In this document: positions 1-6,609 of the stretch, piece by piece
How positions within the stretch are numbered: position 1 is the stretch's first letter
Layout of the letters: each line of letters starts with the position of its first letter
Assembly (NCBI GenBank): GCA_023431385.1
Contig: JAEYWA010000282.1
Span: forward strand, 1 to 13,208
Reading direction: 5' to 3'
DNA from: Bacillota bacterium
GTDB lineage: Bacteria > Bacillota > Clostridia > Acetivibrionales > DSM-1351
Length of the DNA stretch: 13,208 nucleotides
Position numbers and translations under genes: made by a program
Notes under the pieces: model-generated
What the model was told of the DNA's origin: nothing
Database searches by the model: none
What the model saw: the letters and a program-made list of their open reading frames with translations, nothing else

Positions 1-117
1 CCCATTTTTGCCTTTGATTAAAAATGCGTTTCTTGATCCATATAAGTTTGCACTCTGAATCATCATATCTTTGAGATCATTGATTTTCCTTGTTTGGTAA
101 ATCGGTTCGGTTCTCAT
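1..117 (-). CDS. AMP-binding acyl-CoA ligase/synthetase, N-terminal fragment
   Basis: Only the first 39 codons lie in the window; the gene continues past the left edge. The ATG at 117 is preceded on the minus strand by AGAGAGGTG (about 124-132), a good ribosome binding site. The start reads MRTEPIYQTRKINDLKDMMI and continues with QSANLYGSRNAFLIKGKNG. The pattern 'L..M...SA.LYG...AFL.K' is typical of the N-terminus of AMP-dependent synthetases (long-chain fatty acid-CoA ligase type). These adenylate a carboxylate and transfer it to CoA or a carrier protein. No catalytic motif is inside the window, so the substrate cannot be named and the family call rests on the N-terminal style alone. A candidate promoter lies at 256-284. 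Confidence 0.55.
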   Translation of the reverse strand, partial: MRTEPIYQTRKINDLKDMMIQSANLYGSRNAFLIKGKNG

Positions 118-255
118 TGATTACACCTCTCTTAATTAGCAATAATGCTGTTATTTTAACCTGTTATGTCCCTCTAGTGAAACTATTCAGACGTTATACC
201 AGTCCGATTATCAGATAATAGTGTATCTTACCTATATTACATTCAAACATATACT

Positions 256-284
256 ATAATATAAGTATATTTAAATTAAATCAA
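256..284 (-). promoter_or_regulatory. Candidate sigma-A promoter for the acyl ligase gene, overlapped by a palindrome
   Basis: On the minus strand TTGATT (279-284) and TATTAT (256-261) are separated by exactly 17 bp. Transcription would start near 249 and leave a leader of about 130 nt before the ATG at 117. The -10 sits inside an inverted repeat with ATATACT and AGTATAT arms and an 8-nt centre, so a repressor could act here. The match is good but the region is very AT-rich, which raises the chance of false positives. Confidence 0.45.
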
Positions 285-311
285 TATATGAAGTAATAAA
301 AATCATTTAAT

Positions 312-1640
312 TTACCATTTATGTCTCTGTTTTATTCTGTAAATCCTACGTCTGGATATCTTTCTAAGAATCGTTCTGAGTATTAGAAAGCATATTACAA
401 CGGTTAAAGCTATGGTAATAAATTTAAATACAGGAGAGGCTGTAATTTTATTTACATAAATTTTTATTCGTGCCTGTATACTTTGATCAATTGTTCTTGA
501 AGATACTATATCAACCTTTCCTACGTTAATACCATCAAGAGTATAGGCTATATTCCCCAGAACAGTACCCTTTGTTATTGGAGCCTTAAGATCATTTTTT
601 ATGGTAACCTTTTCGTCAATTTTCCATAAACTTTTATCATTTGGCAGTATGGCTTCCACCTTGCTGTTTGTAACAAGATCAAGCTGCCCGTCATCGGAAG
701 CATCTTGAACTACAACTTTCTTTATTATTTTATTCCTGTCTACTATTATTTGGTTCGAATAATTTTCATACCCAGCACGGAGCAAAGTTTCAGAAAAATC
801 AAATACAGTTCTTCCTGGTTTATTGTTTACACCTAAAACTACTGAAATAAGCTCCAGACCATCTTTATTAACAGCCGAAGCAATAAAGTTGGCACCTGCA
901 CGCATAGTTGAACCTGTTTTTAAGCCTGTTATGGTAAACTGATTTCTGTCATCTCCGGTTTCTGGACCATAATTATAGGACTGACCTAACATTTTATTTG
1001 TAGCATTAAGAATGTTCCATTTTTCATGTTTATTTGTTGGCGCAAGCATATCCAGCTTCTTTTGACCGACAATCTCTCTGAACTCAGGATATTTCCAGCA
1101 TTCTCTTGCTATAATGGCCAGGTCTCTTGCAGTAGAAAAGTGATCTGCATCCTTTTCATATTCATCTATACCGCAGGGGTTTGTGAAGGTTGAGTTTTTT
1201 GCCCCCACAGCATAAACTGTCTTATTCATTTCATTAATAAACTCGTCCCTGCTGGAGGAAAGATTCTCAGCTATAATATTGGCAGTTTCATTTGCAGAAA
1301 CAATAAGCAGTGCATGAAGCAAATCATCAAGGGTCATTTGTTCCCCAGGCATAATTCCTATATTCATACCACCTACACCAATGTCGGAAACTGCATCCTT
1401 GCTGGCTGTCATAACCTGACTAAGTTCACCTTTTTTAAGAGCTAAAAGAGCTGTAGCAATTTTGGTGGTACTGGCAGGTCTTAGTCTAAGATCCGGATTA
1501 TACTCATACAATACACTTCCTGTTTTTGCGTCCATCAATATGTAAGCTTCAGCATCAATATCTAGATCCTTACAAAAAGCAGGTGAAAATTGAAATGCAA
1601 AAATTATGGCAAGTATTAATGTGATTAGTGCTTTCTTCAT
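312..1640 (-). CDS. dacF: D-alanyl-D-alanine carboxypeptidase (DacF/PBP5 family)
   Basis: This is a 442-residue serine D,D-carboxypeptidase that trims the terminal D-Ala from peptidoglycan stem peptides outside the membrane. All three penicillin-binding motifs are visible: S57-T-T-K60 (nucleophile and lysine), S115-A-N117 and K241-T-G243. A signal peptide occupies roughly residues 1-23 (basic MKK, then a hydrophobic run ending SPAFC). The C-terminal PBP5-type beta domain (about 290-395) is followed by a membrane segment near 404-424 and a strongly basic tail, which anchors the enzyme. The ATG at 1640 was chosen because AAGGAGG lies just upstream (about 1645-1651 on the minus strand) and the signal peptide begins there; the frame stays open to 1733, but that extension has no signal-peptide character. 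It is transcribed away from comEA. The family is clear; dacF versus dacB/dacA naming is less so. Confidence 0.9.
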   Translation of the reverse strand: MKKALITLILAIIFAFQFSPAFCKDLDIDAEAYILMDAKTGSVLYEYNPDLRLRPASTTKIATALLALKKGELSQVMTASKDAVSDIGVGGMNIGIMPGEQMTLDDLLHALLIVSANETANIIAENLSSSRDEFINEMNKTVYAVGAKNSTFTNPCGIDEYEKDADHFSTARDLAIIARECWKYPEFREIVGQKKLDMLAPTNKHEKWNILNATNKMLGQSYNYGPETGDDRNQFTITGLKTGSTMRAGANFIASAVNKDGLELISVVLGVNNKPGRTVFDFSETLLRAGYENYSNQIIVDRNKIIKKVVVQDASDDGQLDLVTNSKVEAILPNDKSLWKIDEKVTIKNDLKAPITKGTVLGNIAYTLDGINVGKVDIVSSRTIDQSIQARIKIYVNKITASPVFKFITIALTVVICFLILRTILRKISRRRIYRIKQRHKW

Positions 1641-2109
1641 TTTTCCTCCTTGGTAAAATGCATCTCTGACATGATTCAAAAAACGAATATGTTTTTTAAA
1701 TACAGTTCTTATATAAGTATAAATCAAAAACAATAAATTTGAAACATATTGGGCCTATTTGTTATTTATATAGATTTTTCCCAGATAATGTATTATAATG
1801 AAAATAATACATTATTATTTCTCTTTATTCACACTACCCCAATTTATTCACTTCCAAGTCAGGTGGGGTTGGTATAACTCAAACCACTCATTTATAAACC
1901 CGTTCCACTTTATATTTTTCGCTCTTGCTCAGATCATTCCATCAAGTCGAAACATATAAATACAATCCTCGATTAGAATATTATAAAACAAAATTAATAC
2001 TTGGTCAAAAAACAGCCTGTAGTAAAATAATATGCAGGATAATCATGTTATGTTAACCTTTTTCTGTTTATCATCTAATATAAACTAATATAAATCTTAA
2101 GGAGGACAT
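1641..2109. other. Divergent intergenic region between dacF and comEA
   Basis: This is 469 bp without a gene. It holds the upstream signals of both neighbours. For dacF the best minus-strand pair is TTCAAA (1738-1743) and TATACT (1716-1721), 16 bp apart. For comEA there are two weak plus-strand options: TTGGTC (2001-2006) with TAAAAT (2023-2028), and TTAACC followed after 17 bp by TAATAT near 2077. None is close to consensus. A perfect inverted repeat lies at 1787-1813. The stretch of about 1829-1945 looks less AT-rich than its flanks and may contain decayed coding sequence on the minus strand. Confidence 0.4.
1787..1813. repeat. Perfect 10-bp inverted repeat, 7-bp spacer
   Basis: AATGTATTAT at 1787-1796 is the exact reverse complement of ATAATACATT at 1804-1813, with AATGAAA between. 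All-AT arms and the lack of a following T tract argue against a terminator. The size and symmetry suit a dimeric regulator site placed between the two divergent genes. No regulator family is recognised. Confidence 0.6.
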
Positions 2110-2979
2110 ATGGAATTTTCTATTTTCGGTAAACAATACTGTATTAGTAAGTTTACATTTATTACAATTATGATTTTGCTAGTTTTAGGTTCAGGAGTAT
2201 TAGGGTACTTTTTAAACTATGTTTATCAGCCATTTAATGAGCCGGTTGTTGAAAAAAAAACGCCTGCAGTACTGTCGGCGGTTGACGGAAATCCTCGGGG
2301 ACCGGCTGAAGGCAGCGTGCCCACAGGGCAGCCTGAACAAACCGTCGAAAAAATCAAAGTTTATGTTATTGGCTGCGTTGCTAAGCCCGGAGTTGTAACG
2401 CTGAATAAGGGGGCGATAATCGAAGATGCCATAAATTCTGTCGGAGGGGCCACTGAGCAAGCAGATATGGATAACATAAATCTTGCTTATAGGCTTGAAG
2501 AAAATACCATGCTTAGAGTCAAAGCCAAACCTATTGCGGGAAAAGTTTCTGCTTCTGTTGAAACAAAGACATCGGAAAGCTCGGGTTCTATTTCAAAAAC
2601 CGATTCTACATCAGGACTAATACAGGGCACAAATGGGAAGCAGGCCAAATCTTCCGCTGATACGGCTGCAATAGCCCCAACTACATCACAAAAGATGAAT
2701 AGTGGAGTAGACATAATCAGTGACAGCCTGGGGTCGGTAATTGACGAGGAACAGGCTTCAGATGCACAGGGGGCAAGCCCAAAGAACAAGCTTGTAAATA
2801 TTAATAAGGCCACCCAGGCTGAGCTGGAGGGTCTTCCCAACGTGGGGCCTGCTACAGCAAAGGCTATTATTGACTACAGAGAAAGGAACGGTGAATTCAA
2901 AAAAATAACCGATATAATGAAAATAACCGGAATTAAGCAAAAAACTTTTGATAAAATTAAAGACTATATTTGCATATAA
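2110..2979 (+). CDS. comEA: ComEA-like membrane-anchored DNA-binding protein (SLBB + helix-hairpin-helix)
   Basis: The 289-residue protein has an N-terminal membrane anchor (about 14-39), an SLBB domain (about 82-137, starting KVYVIGCVAKPGVV), a long Ser/Thr/Ala/Lys-rich linker (about 145-225) and a C-terminal tandem helix-hairpin-helix domain. The key HhH element is LPNVGPATAKAI (242-253), with a second hairpin ITGIKQKTFDKI (272-283). ComEA binds incoming double-stranded DNA on the outer face of the membrane during natural transformation. A strong ribosome binding site (AAGGAGG, about 2099-2105) precedes the ATG. The protein is longer than classical ComEA (about 200 residues), mostly because of the linker. 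The usual partner comEC (the channel) is not adjacent, so a role in competence is inferred from the family. A hairpin closes the gene directly downstream. Confidence 0.85.
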   Translation: MEFSIFGKQYCISKFTFITIMILLVLGSGVLGYFLNYVYQPFNEPVVEKKTPAVLSAVDGNPRGPAEGSVPTGQPEQTVEKIKVYVIGCVAKPGVVTLNKGAIIEDAINSVGGATEQADMDNINLAYRLEENTMLRVKAKPIAGKVSASVETKTSESSGSISKTDSTSGLIQGTNGKQAKSSADTAAIAPTTSQKMNSGVDIISDSLGSVIDEEQASDAQGASPKNKLVNINKATQAELEGLPNVGPATAKAIIDYRERNGEFKKITDIMKITGIKQKTFDKIKDYICI

Positions 2980-2984
2980 ACAAA

Positions 2985-3005
2985 AACCGGCCCTTTGGGC
3001 CGGTT
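2985..3005. terminator. GC-rich hairpin after comEA
   Basis: AACCGGCCC (2985-2993) pairs with GGGCCGGTT (2997-3005) as a perfect 9-bp stem around a TTT loop, 6 nt after the comEA stop. On the plus strand the following bases (GATAAAATAATTT) are only moderately T-rich. On the minus strand the stem is followed by TTTTTG, so the element is a better terminator in that direction, or works both ways. Confidence 0.75.
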
Positions 3006-3403
3006 GATAAAATAATTTAAAGGAGGAAAATATAATTTAATTTTCATACTAATTATATTACTTTAGCAGTGTAAATCAAATGGCATTAATAACCGATTTT
3101 ATACGTCGAAAAATGTAAAATAGTATGCAAAATTAACAATCACTTTATTAATGTAGGTAATATAAAAACTGAAAAGAGGATATAGGTCATTAATAAAGAA
3201 ACCGTTGGTATGAAAAAACCAATTAATATTAATTTAATCAGCCTTTGATGTCTTATTTTTTTATACCGTTTTAATCTAGAATTTCTCAATTATTGCCTCC
3301 GGAGATGTATTAAAAAGTGTCAGCTTTATTATTACCATAAAATCGGAATAGTAGTCAGAAACAAAAATCATTTAGAACCTATGCGTTAATAGGAGGGCTG
3401 TGC
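3006..3403. other. Gene-poor intergenic region
   Basis: No credible gene is seen on either strand. The stretch holds an isolated AAGGAGG-like ribosome binding site (about 3020-3026) with no ATG, GTG or TTG within reach. It also has an AT-rich 12-bp hairpin (3207-3218 with 3256-3267, one G-U pair) enclosing a 37-nt loop, and the short palindrome CTCCGGAG near 3297. The FAH-family gene's promoter begins at 3401. Confidence 0.4.
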
Positions 3404-3409
3404 TATAAT
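3401..3409 (+). promoter_or_regulatory. Extended -10 promoter of the FAH-family gene
   Basis: TGCTATAAT is a perfect extended -10 (TG at 3401-3402, TATAAT at 3404-3409). The 17-bp-upstream position (ATGCGT, 3381-3386) is a poor -35, as is usual for extended -10 promoters. Transcription would begin near 3416, about 47 nt before the start codon. A 13-bp palindrome (ATTACC, G, GGTAAT; 3436-3448) lies in the short leader. Confidence 0.6.
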
Positions 3410-3462
3410 GGCTGTATAACACTGATGAATGGAGGATTACCGGGTAATACTGGTGAATTAAA

Positions 3463-4230
3463 ATGAAATATATAAGGTTTTTGGTTAATGGAATTGAAAA
3501 GTACGGTGTATTAAACGAGAATGTTATAACAGAGTTAGAGGACAGTATTTTTGAAAACTCCGTATTGACTGAAAATAAATATAGTTTGAGCGATGTCCGG
3601 GTATTGGCACCATGTAAACCTGGTAAGGTTGTTGCTGTAGGACTAAATTACGTTGATCATGTTAAGGAGTTTTCAGGCAGGGAAATACCTGAAAATCCCG
3701 TTATATTTATTAAACTGCCCCATACGGTAATTGGACCGGGGGATTCAATAATTATCCCCAAAATATCAAAAAGAGTAGATTATGAAGCAGAGTTTGCTGT
3801 AGTAATAAAAAAATATTGCAAAAACATTGAGCCTGAGCAGGCGCCAGATTATATTCTCGGTGCAACCTGCCTCAATGATGTAACTGCAAGGGATATTCAG
3901 AGAATAGACGGGCAATGGATAAGAGGTAAGAATTATGAAACCTTCTGTCCCATTGGACCTTATATAGTAACCGGACTGGATTTCTCAAAATTGGACATAA
4001 AGCTTAGGTTAAACGGACAGGTTATGCAGCATGGGGATACCTCAATGCACATATTTAAAACCTACGATTTGATAAGCTTTATTTCAAAGGTTATTCCTCT
4101 TGAACCAGGAGACATTGTTACCACCGGAACACCAGAAGGCGTTGGTCCAATGAAGCACGGCGATTTGGTAGAAGTTGAAATTGAGGGAATTGGTACATTA
4201 ATCAATCCTGTAGCGGCTTCTGAAGTTTAA
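3463..4230 (+). CDS. Fumarylacetoacetate hydrolase (FAH) family protein
   Basis: The 255-residue protein matches the FAH/2-hydroxyhepta-2,4-diene-1,7-dioate isomerase family: metal-dependent enzymes that hydrolyse, isomerise or decarboxylate 2-keto acids. The motifs are in order: VAVGLNYVDHVKEF (57-70), NPVIFIKLP (78-86), the metal ligands E108 and E110 in DYEAE plus D139 in CLNDVTARD, RGKNYETFCPIGP (154-166) with a lysine typical of the active site, and TTGTPEGVG (220-228). The length is normal for the short single-domain bacterial members, many of which are acylpyruvases or oxaloacetate tautomerases; the substrate cannot be read from sequence. The start is fixed by an in-frame stop at 3454-3456. 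Its ribosome binding site is weak (GGTGA, 3452-3456) and a 13-codon reading frame (3425-3466) ends across the start codon as ATGA, so translation may be coupled. There is no clear terminator before the thrS promoter. Confidence 0.85.
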   Translation: MKYIRFLVNGIEKYGVLNENVITELEDSIFENSVLTENKYSLSDVRVLAPCKPGKVVAVGLNYVDHVKEFSGREIPENPVIFIKLPHTVIGPGDSIIIPKISKRVDYEAEFAVVIKKYCKNIEPEQAPDYILGATCLNDVTARDIQRIDGQWIRGKNYETFCPIGPYIVTGLDFSKLDIKLRLNGQVMQHGDTSMHIFKTYDLISFISKVIPLEPGDIVTTGTPEGVGPMKHGDLVEVEIEGIGTLINPVAASEV

Positions 4231-4282
4231 AGCAGAATCAAAATATACAAAACATGGTAGTGCAAGGAACTTTGCTGAAGTA

Positions 4283-4311
4283 TTGACACTTAAATTAGGT
4301 AAGAATATAAT
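4283..4311 (+). promoter_or_regulatory. Perfect-consensus sigma-A promoter of the thrS operon
   Basis: TTGACA (4283-4288) and TATAAT (4306-4311) are both exact consensus hexamers with the ideal 17-bp spacer. Transcription should start near 4318 and produce the T-box leader. So strong a promoter makes sense because expression is limited afterwards by attenuation. Confidence 0.9.
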
Positions 4312-4317
4312 AAATTA

Positions 4318-4573
4318 TATTGTTATATTGACAAAGGCGTTGATGAGAAGAGTAAGTAAACAAATGGGGTTTCAGAGACCGGATACAATAGCTGAAAGTA
4401 GCCGGACCAACACTTTACCGAAAACCACCTCTGAGCCTGAATCGGTGATTACGTTATAATCTGCGTATCATATGGATGATATGCACCGAGCTTCAAGTAG
4501 GGTGGAACCGCGAGACAACTCTCGTCCTTATATTAAGTCAATTTATTTGGCTAAGGACGGGAGTTTTATTTTT
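4318..4573 (+). promoter_or_regulatory. T-box leader sensing tRNA-Thr
   Basis: The leader has the parts of a canonical T-box in order. The Stem I start is GATGAGAAGAGTAAGTAA (about 4342-4359). The distal Stem I arms lie around 4377-4405. A specifier loop near 4421-4429 reads GAA-A-ACC-ACC, so the ACC threonine codon (4424-4426 most likely) is the specifier. The T-box itself (AGTAGGGTGGAACCGCG, 4496-4512) has a TGGA bulge that pairs with the 3' end of uncharged tRNA. The terminator follows at 4517-4573. When tRNA-Thr is uncharged it stabilises the antiterminator and the downstream synthetases are transcribed. The specifier agrees with the genes controlled. Stem boundaries were drawn by eye. 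Confidence 0.92.
4517..4573 (+). terminator. T-box regulated intrinsic terminator
   Basis: AACTCTCGTCCTTA (4517-4530) pairs with TAAGGACGGGAGTT (4552-4565), a 14-bp stem with one G-U pair and a 21-nt loop. It is followed by TTATTTTTA. The 5' arm (CTCGTCC) overlaps the sequence the antiterminator must use, so the two folds exclude each other. Confidence 0.9.
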
Positions 4574-4638
4574 ACTTCAATTTAAGTAGTGCTGAAATGG
4601 TGATAACACTTAAGCTTTTATATACAGGAGGTATTATG

Positions 4639-6546
4639 ATGATAAAAGTAACATTAAAAAATGGAAACATTAAGGAATTTCAAGCAGGAACAAGTATAAA
4701 AGAAGTTGCAGAGAACATCAGTGCCGGATTGGCCAGAGTAGTACTTGCAGGTGAGGTCAATGGAAAAGTGAGAGATTTAAATTTTAAGCTGGTGGAGGAC
4801 TGTACCTTGAACCTTCTGACCTTTGAGGATGATGGTGGTAGGAACGCGTACAGACATACTGCTTCACATGTGTTGGCACAGGCTGTAAAAAGAGTATTCC
4901 CGACAGTTAAGCTCGCAATAGGCCCGTCCATTCAGAATGGCTTTTATTATGACTTTGAAACTGATAATAACTTTACTCCTGAAGATTTAGCTATTCTAGA
5001 GAAGGAAATGGAAAAAATAATAAAGGAAGATTTACCTCTGGAAAGGTTTGCTTTATCAAGAGACCAGGCTGTAACACTTATGGAAGAGAAAGGCGAACCT
5101 TATAAAGTAGAACTGATAAAAGACCTTCCTGAGGATGAAGAAATTTCTTTTTACAAACAGGGAGACTTTGTTGACTTATGTGCAGGTCCTCACCTTCCAT
5201 CTACCGGAAAAATCAAGGCCGTAAAGCTGATGAATGCGGCAGGCGCTTATTGGAGAGGTAATGAAAATAACAAGATGCTTCAAAGGATTTACGGAACAGC
5301 CTTTCCAAAGAAAAGCGAGCTGGACGATTATATTACAAGAATTGAAGAAGCTAAAAAACGTGATCACAGAAAGCTCGGAAGGGAATTGGATCTTTTTGAT
5401 ATACTGGATGAGGGTCCTGGCTTCCCGTTCTTCATGCCAAAGGGTATGGTACTTCGTAACCTGCTTGAAGATTTCTGGCGTTCAGAGCACGTAAAAGCGG
5501 GTTATCTGGAAATTAAGACACCAGTAATACTCAACAAGGAACTGTGGCTTAGATCGGGACATTGGGATACCTATAAAGAAAACATGTATACAGTTGAGAT
5601 TGATGAGCAGGATTTTGCAATCAAGCCAATGAATTGTCCCGGAGGTATACTTGTCTTCAAGCGTAAACTTCATTCCTACAGGGATCTTCCACAGAGAATG
5701 GGAGAACTCGGACTTGTTCATAGACATGAGCTATCAGGAGCACTCCATGGACTAATGAGAGTCAGATGCTTTACCCAGGATGATGCACATATTTTTATGA
5801 CTCCTGACCAGATCAAGGATGAAATCATAGGTGTTATAGATCTGATAGATAACTTCTATCAGGTATTCGGTTTTAAATACAATGTTGAATTGTCAACTAG
5901 ACCTGAAAAATCCATTGGTAGCGATGAAATGTGGGAATTATCCACTGCTGCGTTGAAGGAAGCACTGGACTCAAAGGGGATAAAATATAAAATAAATGAG
6001 GGTGATGGGGCCTTCTATGGACCGAAAATTGACTTTCATCTTGAGGATTCCATTGGACGTACCTGGCAGTGCGGTACAATCCAGTTGGATATGAATCTGC
6101 CTGAAAGATTTGACTTAAACTATGTAGGCCCCGACGGAGAGAAGCATAGACCTGTTATGATTCACAGAGTTGTATTCGGAAGTATTGAAAGGTTTATAGC
6201 TATTTTGACAGAGCATTTTGCAGGTGCTTTCCCGACCTGGCTAAGCCCTGTTCAGGTAAAAATACTCCCCTTGGTTGACAAGCATCATGATTATGCTTAC
6301 CAAGTAAAGGAAATGCTTGAGGATAAGGGTATAAGAGTTGAACTGGATATGAGAAATGAAAAGATAGGTTATAAAATCAGAGAGGCTCAAATGGAAAAGA
6401 TTACGTATATGCTTGTAATCGGAGATAAAGAGACGGAAAGCGGCTCAGTGGCAGTCAGATCCAGAAAAGAAGGGGATTTGGGCAGTATGTCCTGCGATGG
6501 ATTTATAAATAGAGTTGTTGGAGAAATTAGGAACAAGGATAAATAA
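4639..6546 (+). CDS. thrS: Threonine--tRNA ligase, copy 1 (canonical core)
   Basis: The 635-residue class II synthetase charges tRNA-Thr with threonine in the cytoplasm. Domains: TGS (1-61), editing/SAD domain (about 62-225) with H73-x3-H77 and C181-x3-H185 for clearing mischarged Ser-tRNA, catalytic core (about 256-525) and anticodon-binding domain (about 530-635). The zinc/threonine-binding ligands are C333 (MNCPGG), H384 (QDDAH) and H509 (MIHR). Motif 2 contains R362, and WQCGTIQLD (476-484) is standard. D382, which by alignment corresponds to the threonine-contacting aspartate D383 of E. coli, is present. AGGAGG (4626-4631) precedes two adjacent ATGs. The second (4639) was chosen for its 7-nt spacing and because copy 2 begins identically (MIKVTLK); 4636 is equally possible in frame. 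It is the first gene after the T-box. Confidence 0.95.
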   Translation: MIKVTLKNGNIKEFQAGTSIKEVAENISAGLARVVLAGEVNGKVRDLNFKLVEDCTLNLLTFEDDGGRNAYRHTASHVLAQAVKRVFPTVKLAIGPSIQNGFYYDFETDNNFTPEDLAILEKEMEKIIKEDLPLERFALSRDQAVTLMEEKGEPYKVELIKDLPEDEEISFYKQGDFVDLCAGPHLPSTGKIKAVKLMNAAGAYWRGNENNKMLQRIYGTAFPKKSELDDYITRIEEAKKRDHRKLGRELDLFDILDEGPGFPFFMPKGMVLRNLLEDFWRSEHVKAGYLEIKTPVILNKELWLRSGHWDTYKENMYTVEIDEQDFAIKPMNCPGGILVFKRKLHSYRDLPQRMGELGLVHRHELSGALHGLMRVRCFTQDDAHIFMTPDQIKDEIIGVIDLIDNFYQVFGFKYNVELSTRPEKSIGSDEMWELSTAALKEALDSKGIKYKINEGDGAFYGPKIDFHLEDSIGRTWQCGTIQLDMNLPERFDLNYVGPDGEKHRPVMIHRVVFGSIERFIAILTEHFAGAFPTWLSPVQVKILPLVDKHHDYAYQVKEMLEDKGIRVELDMRNEKIGYKIREAQMEKITYMLVIGDKETESGSVAVRSRKEGDLGSMSCDGFINRVVGEIRNKDK

Positions 6547-6556
6547 AGATTAAGAA

Positions 6557-6594
6557 GCCTTAATACCATTCAATATATATAATAATTATTAAGG
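6557..6594 (+). other. Intercistronic hairpin between the two thrS genes
   Basis: CCTTAATA (6558-6565) pairs with TATTAAGG (6587-6594) around a 21-nt AT-rich loop. It has no T tract, so it should not stop transcription. It ends 5 nt before the ribosome binding site of copy 2 (AGGAGG, 6599-6604). The 63-nt gap has no promoter or T-box of its own, so copy 2 very likely depends on the leader in front of copy 1. Confidence 0.5.
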
Positions 6595-6609
6595 GCATAG
6601 GAGGCTATT

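Noticed and set aside
312..1733. Longer form of the carboxypeptidase starting near 1733
   Set aside because: The extra 31 residues have no ribosome binding site and would bury the signal peptide; AAGGAGG directly precedes the ATG at 1640.
2487..2840. Antisense reading frame inside comEA, and similar frames inside both thrS genes (for example 6835-7164 minus)
   Set aside because: These are shadows of real genes: no ribosome binding site, no family features, and the sense frames are strongly conserved proteins.
4328..4356. Second TTGACA at 4328-4333 as another thrS promoter
   Set aside because: There is no -10-like hexamer 16-18 bp downstream and it lies inside the leader RNA; the TTGACA at 4283 pairs with a perfect TATAAT.
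4597..4638. N-terminal extension of thrS copy 1 (GTG or ATG upstream of 4636)
   Set aside because: The upstream residues match nothing in ThrRS, no ribosome binding site precedes them, and AGGAGG plus alignment to copy 2 place the start at 4639 (or 4636).
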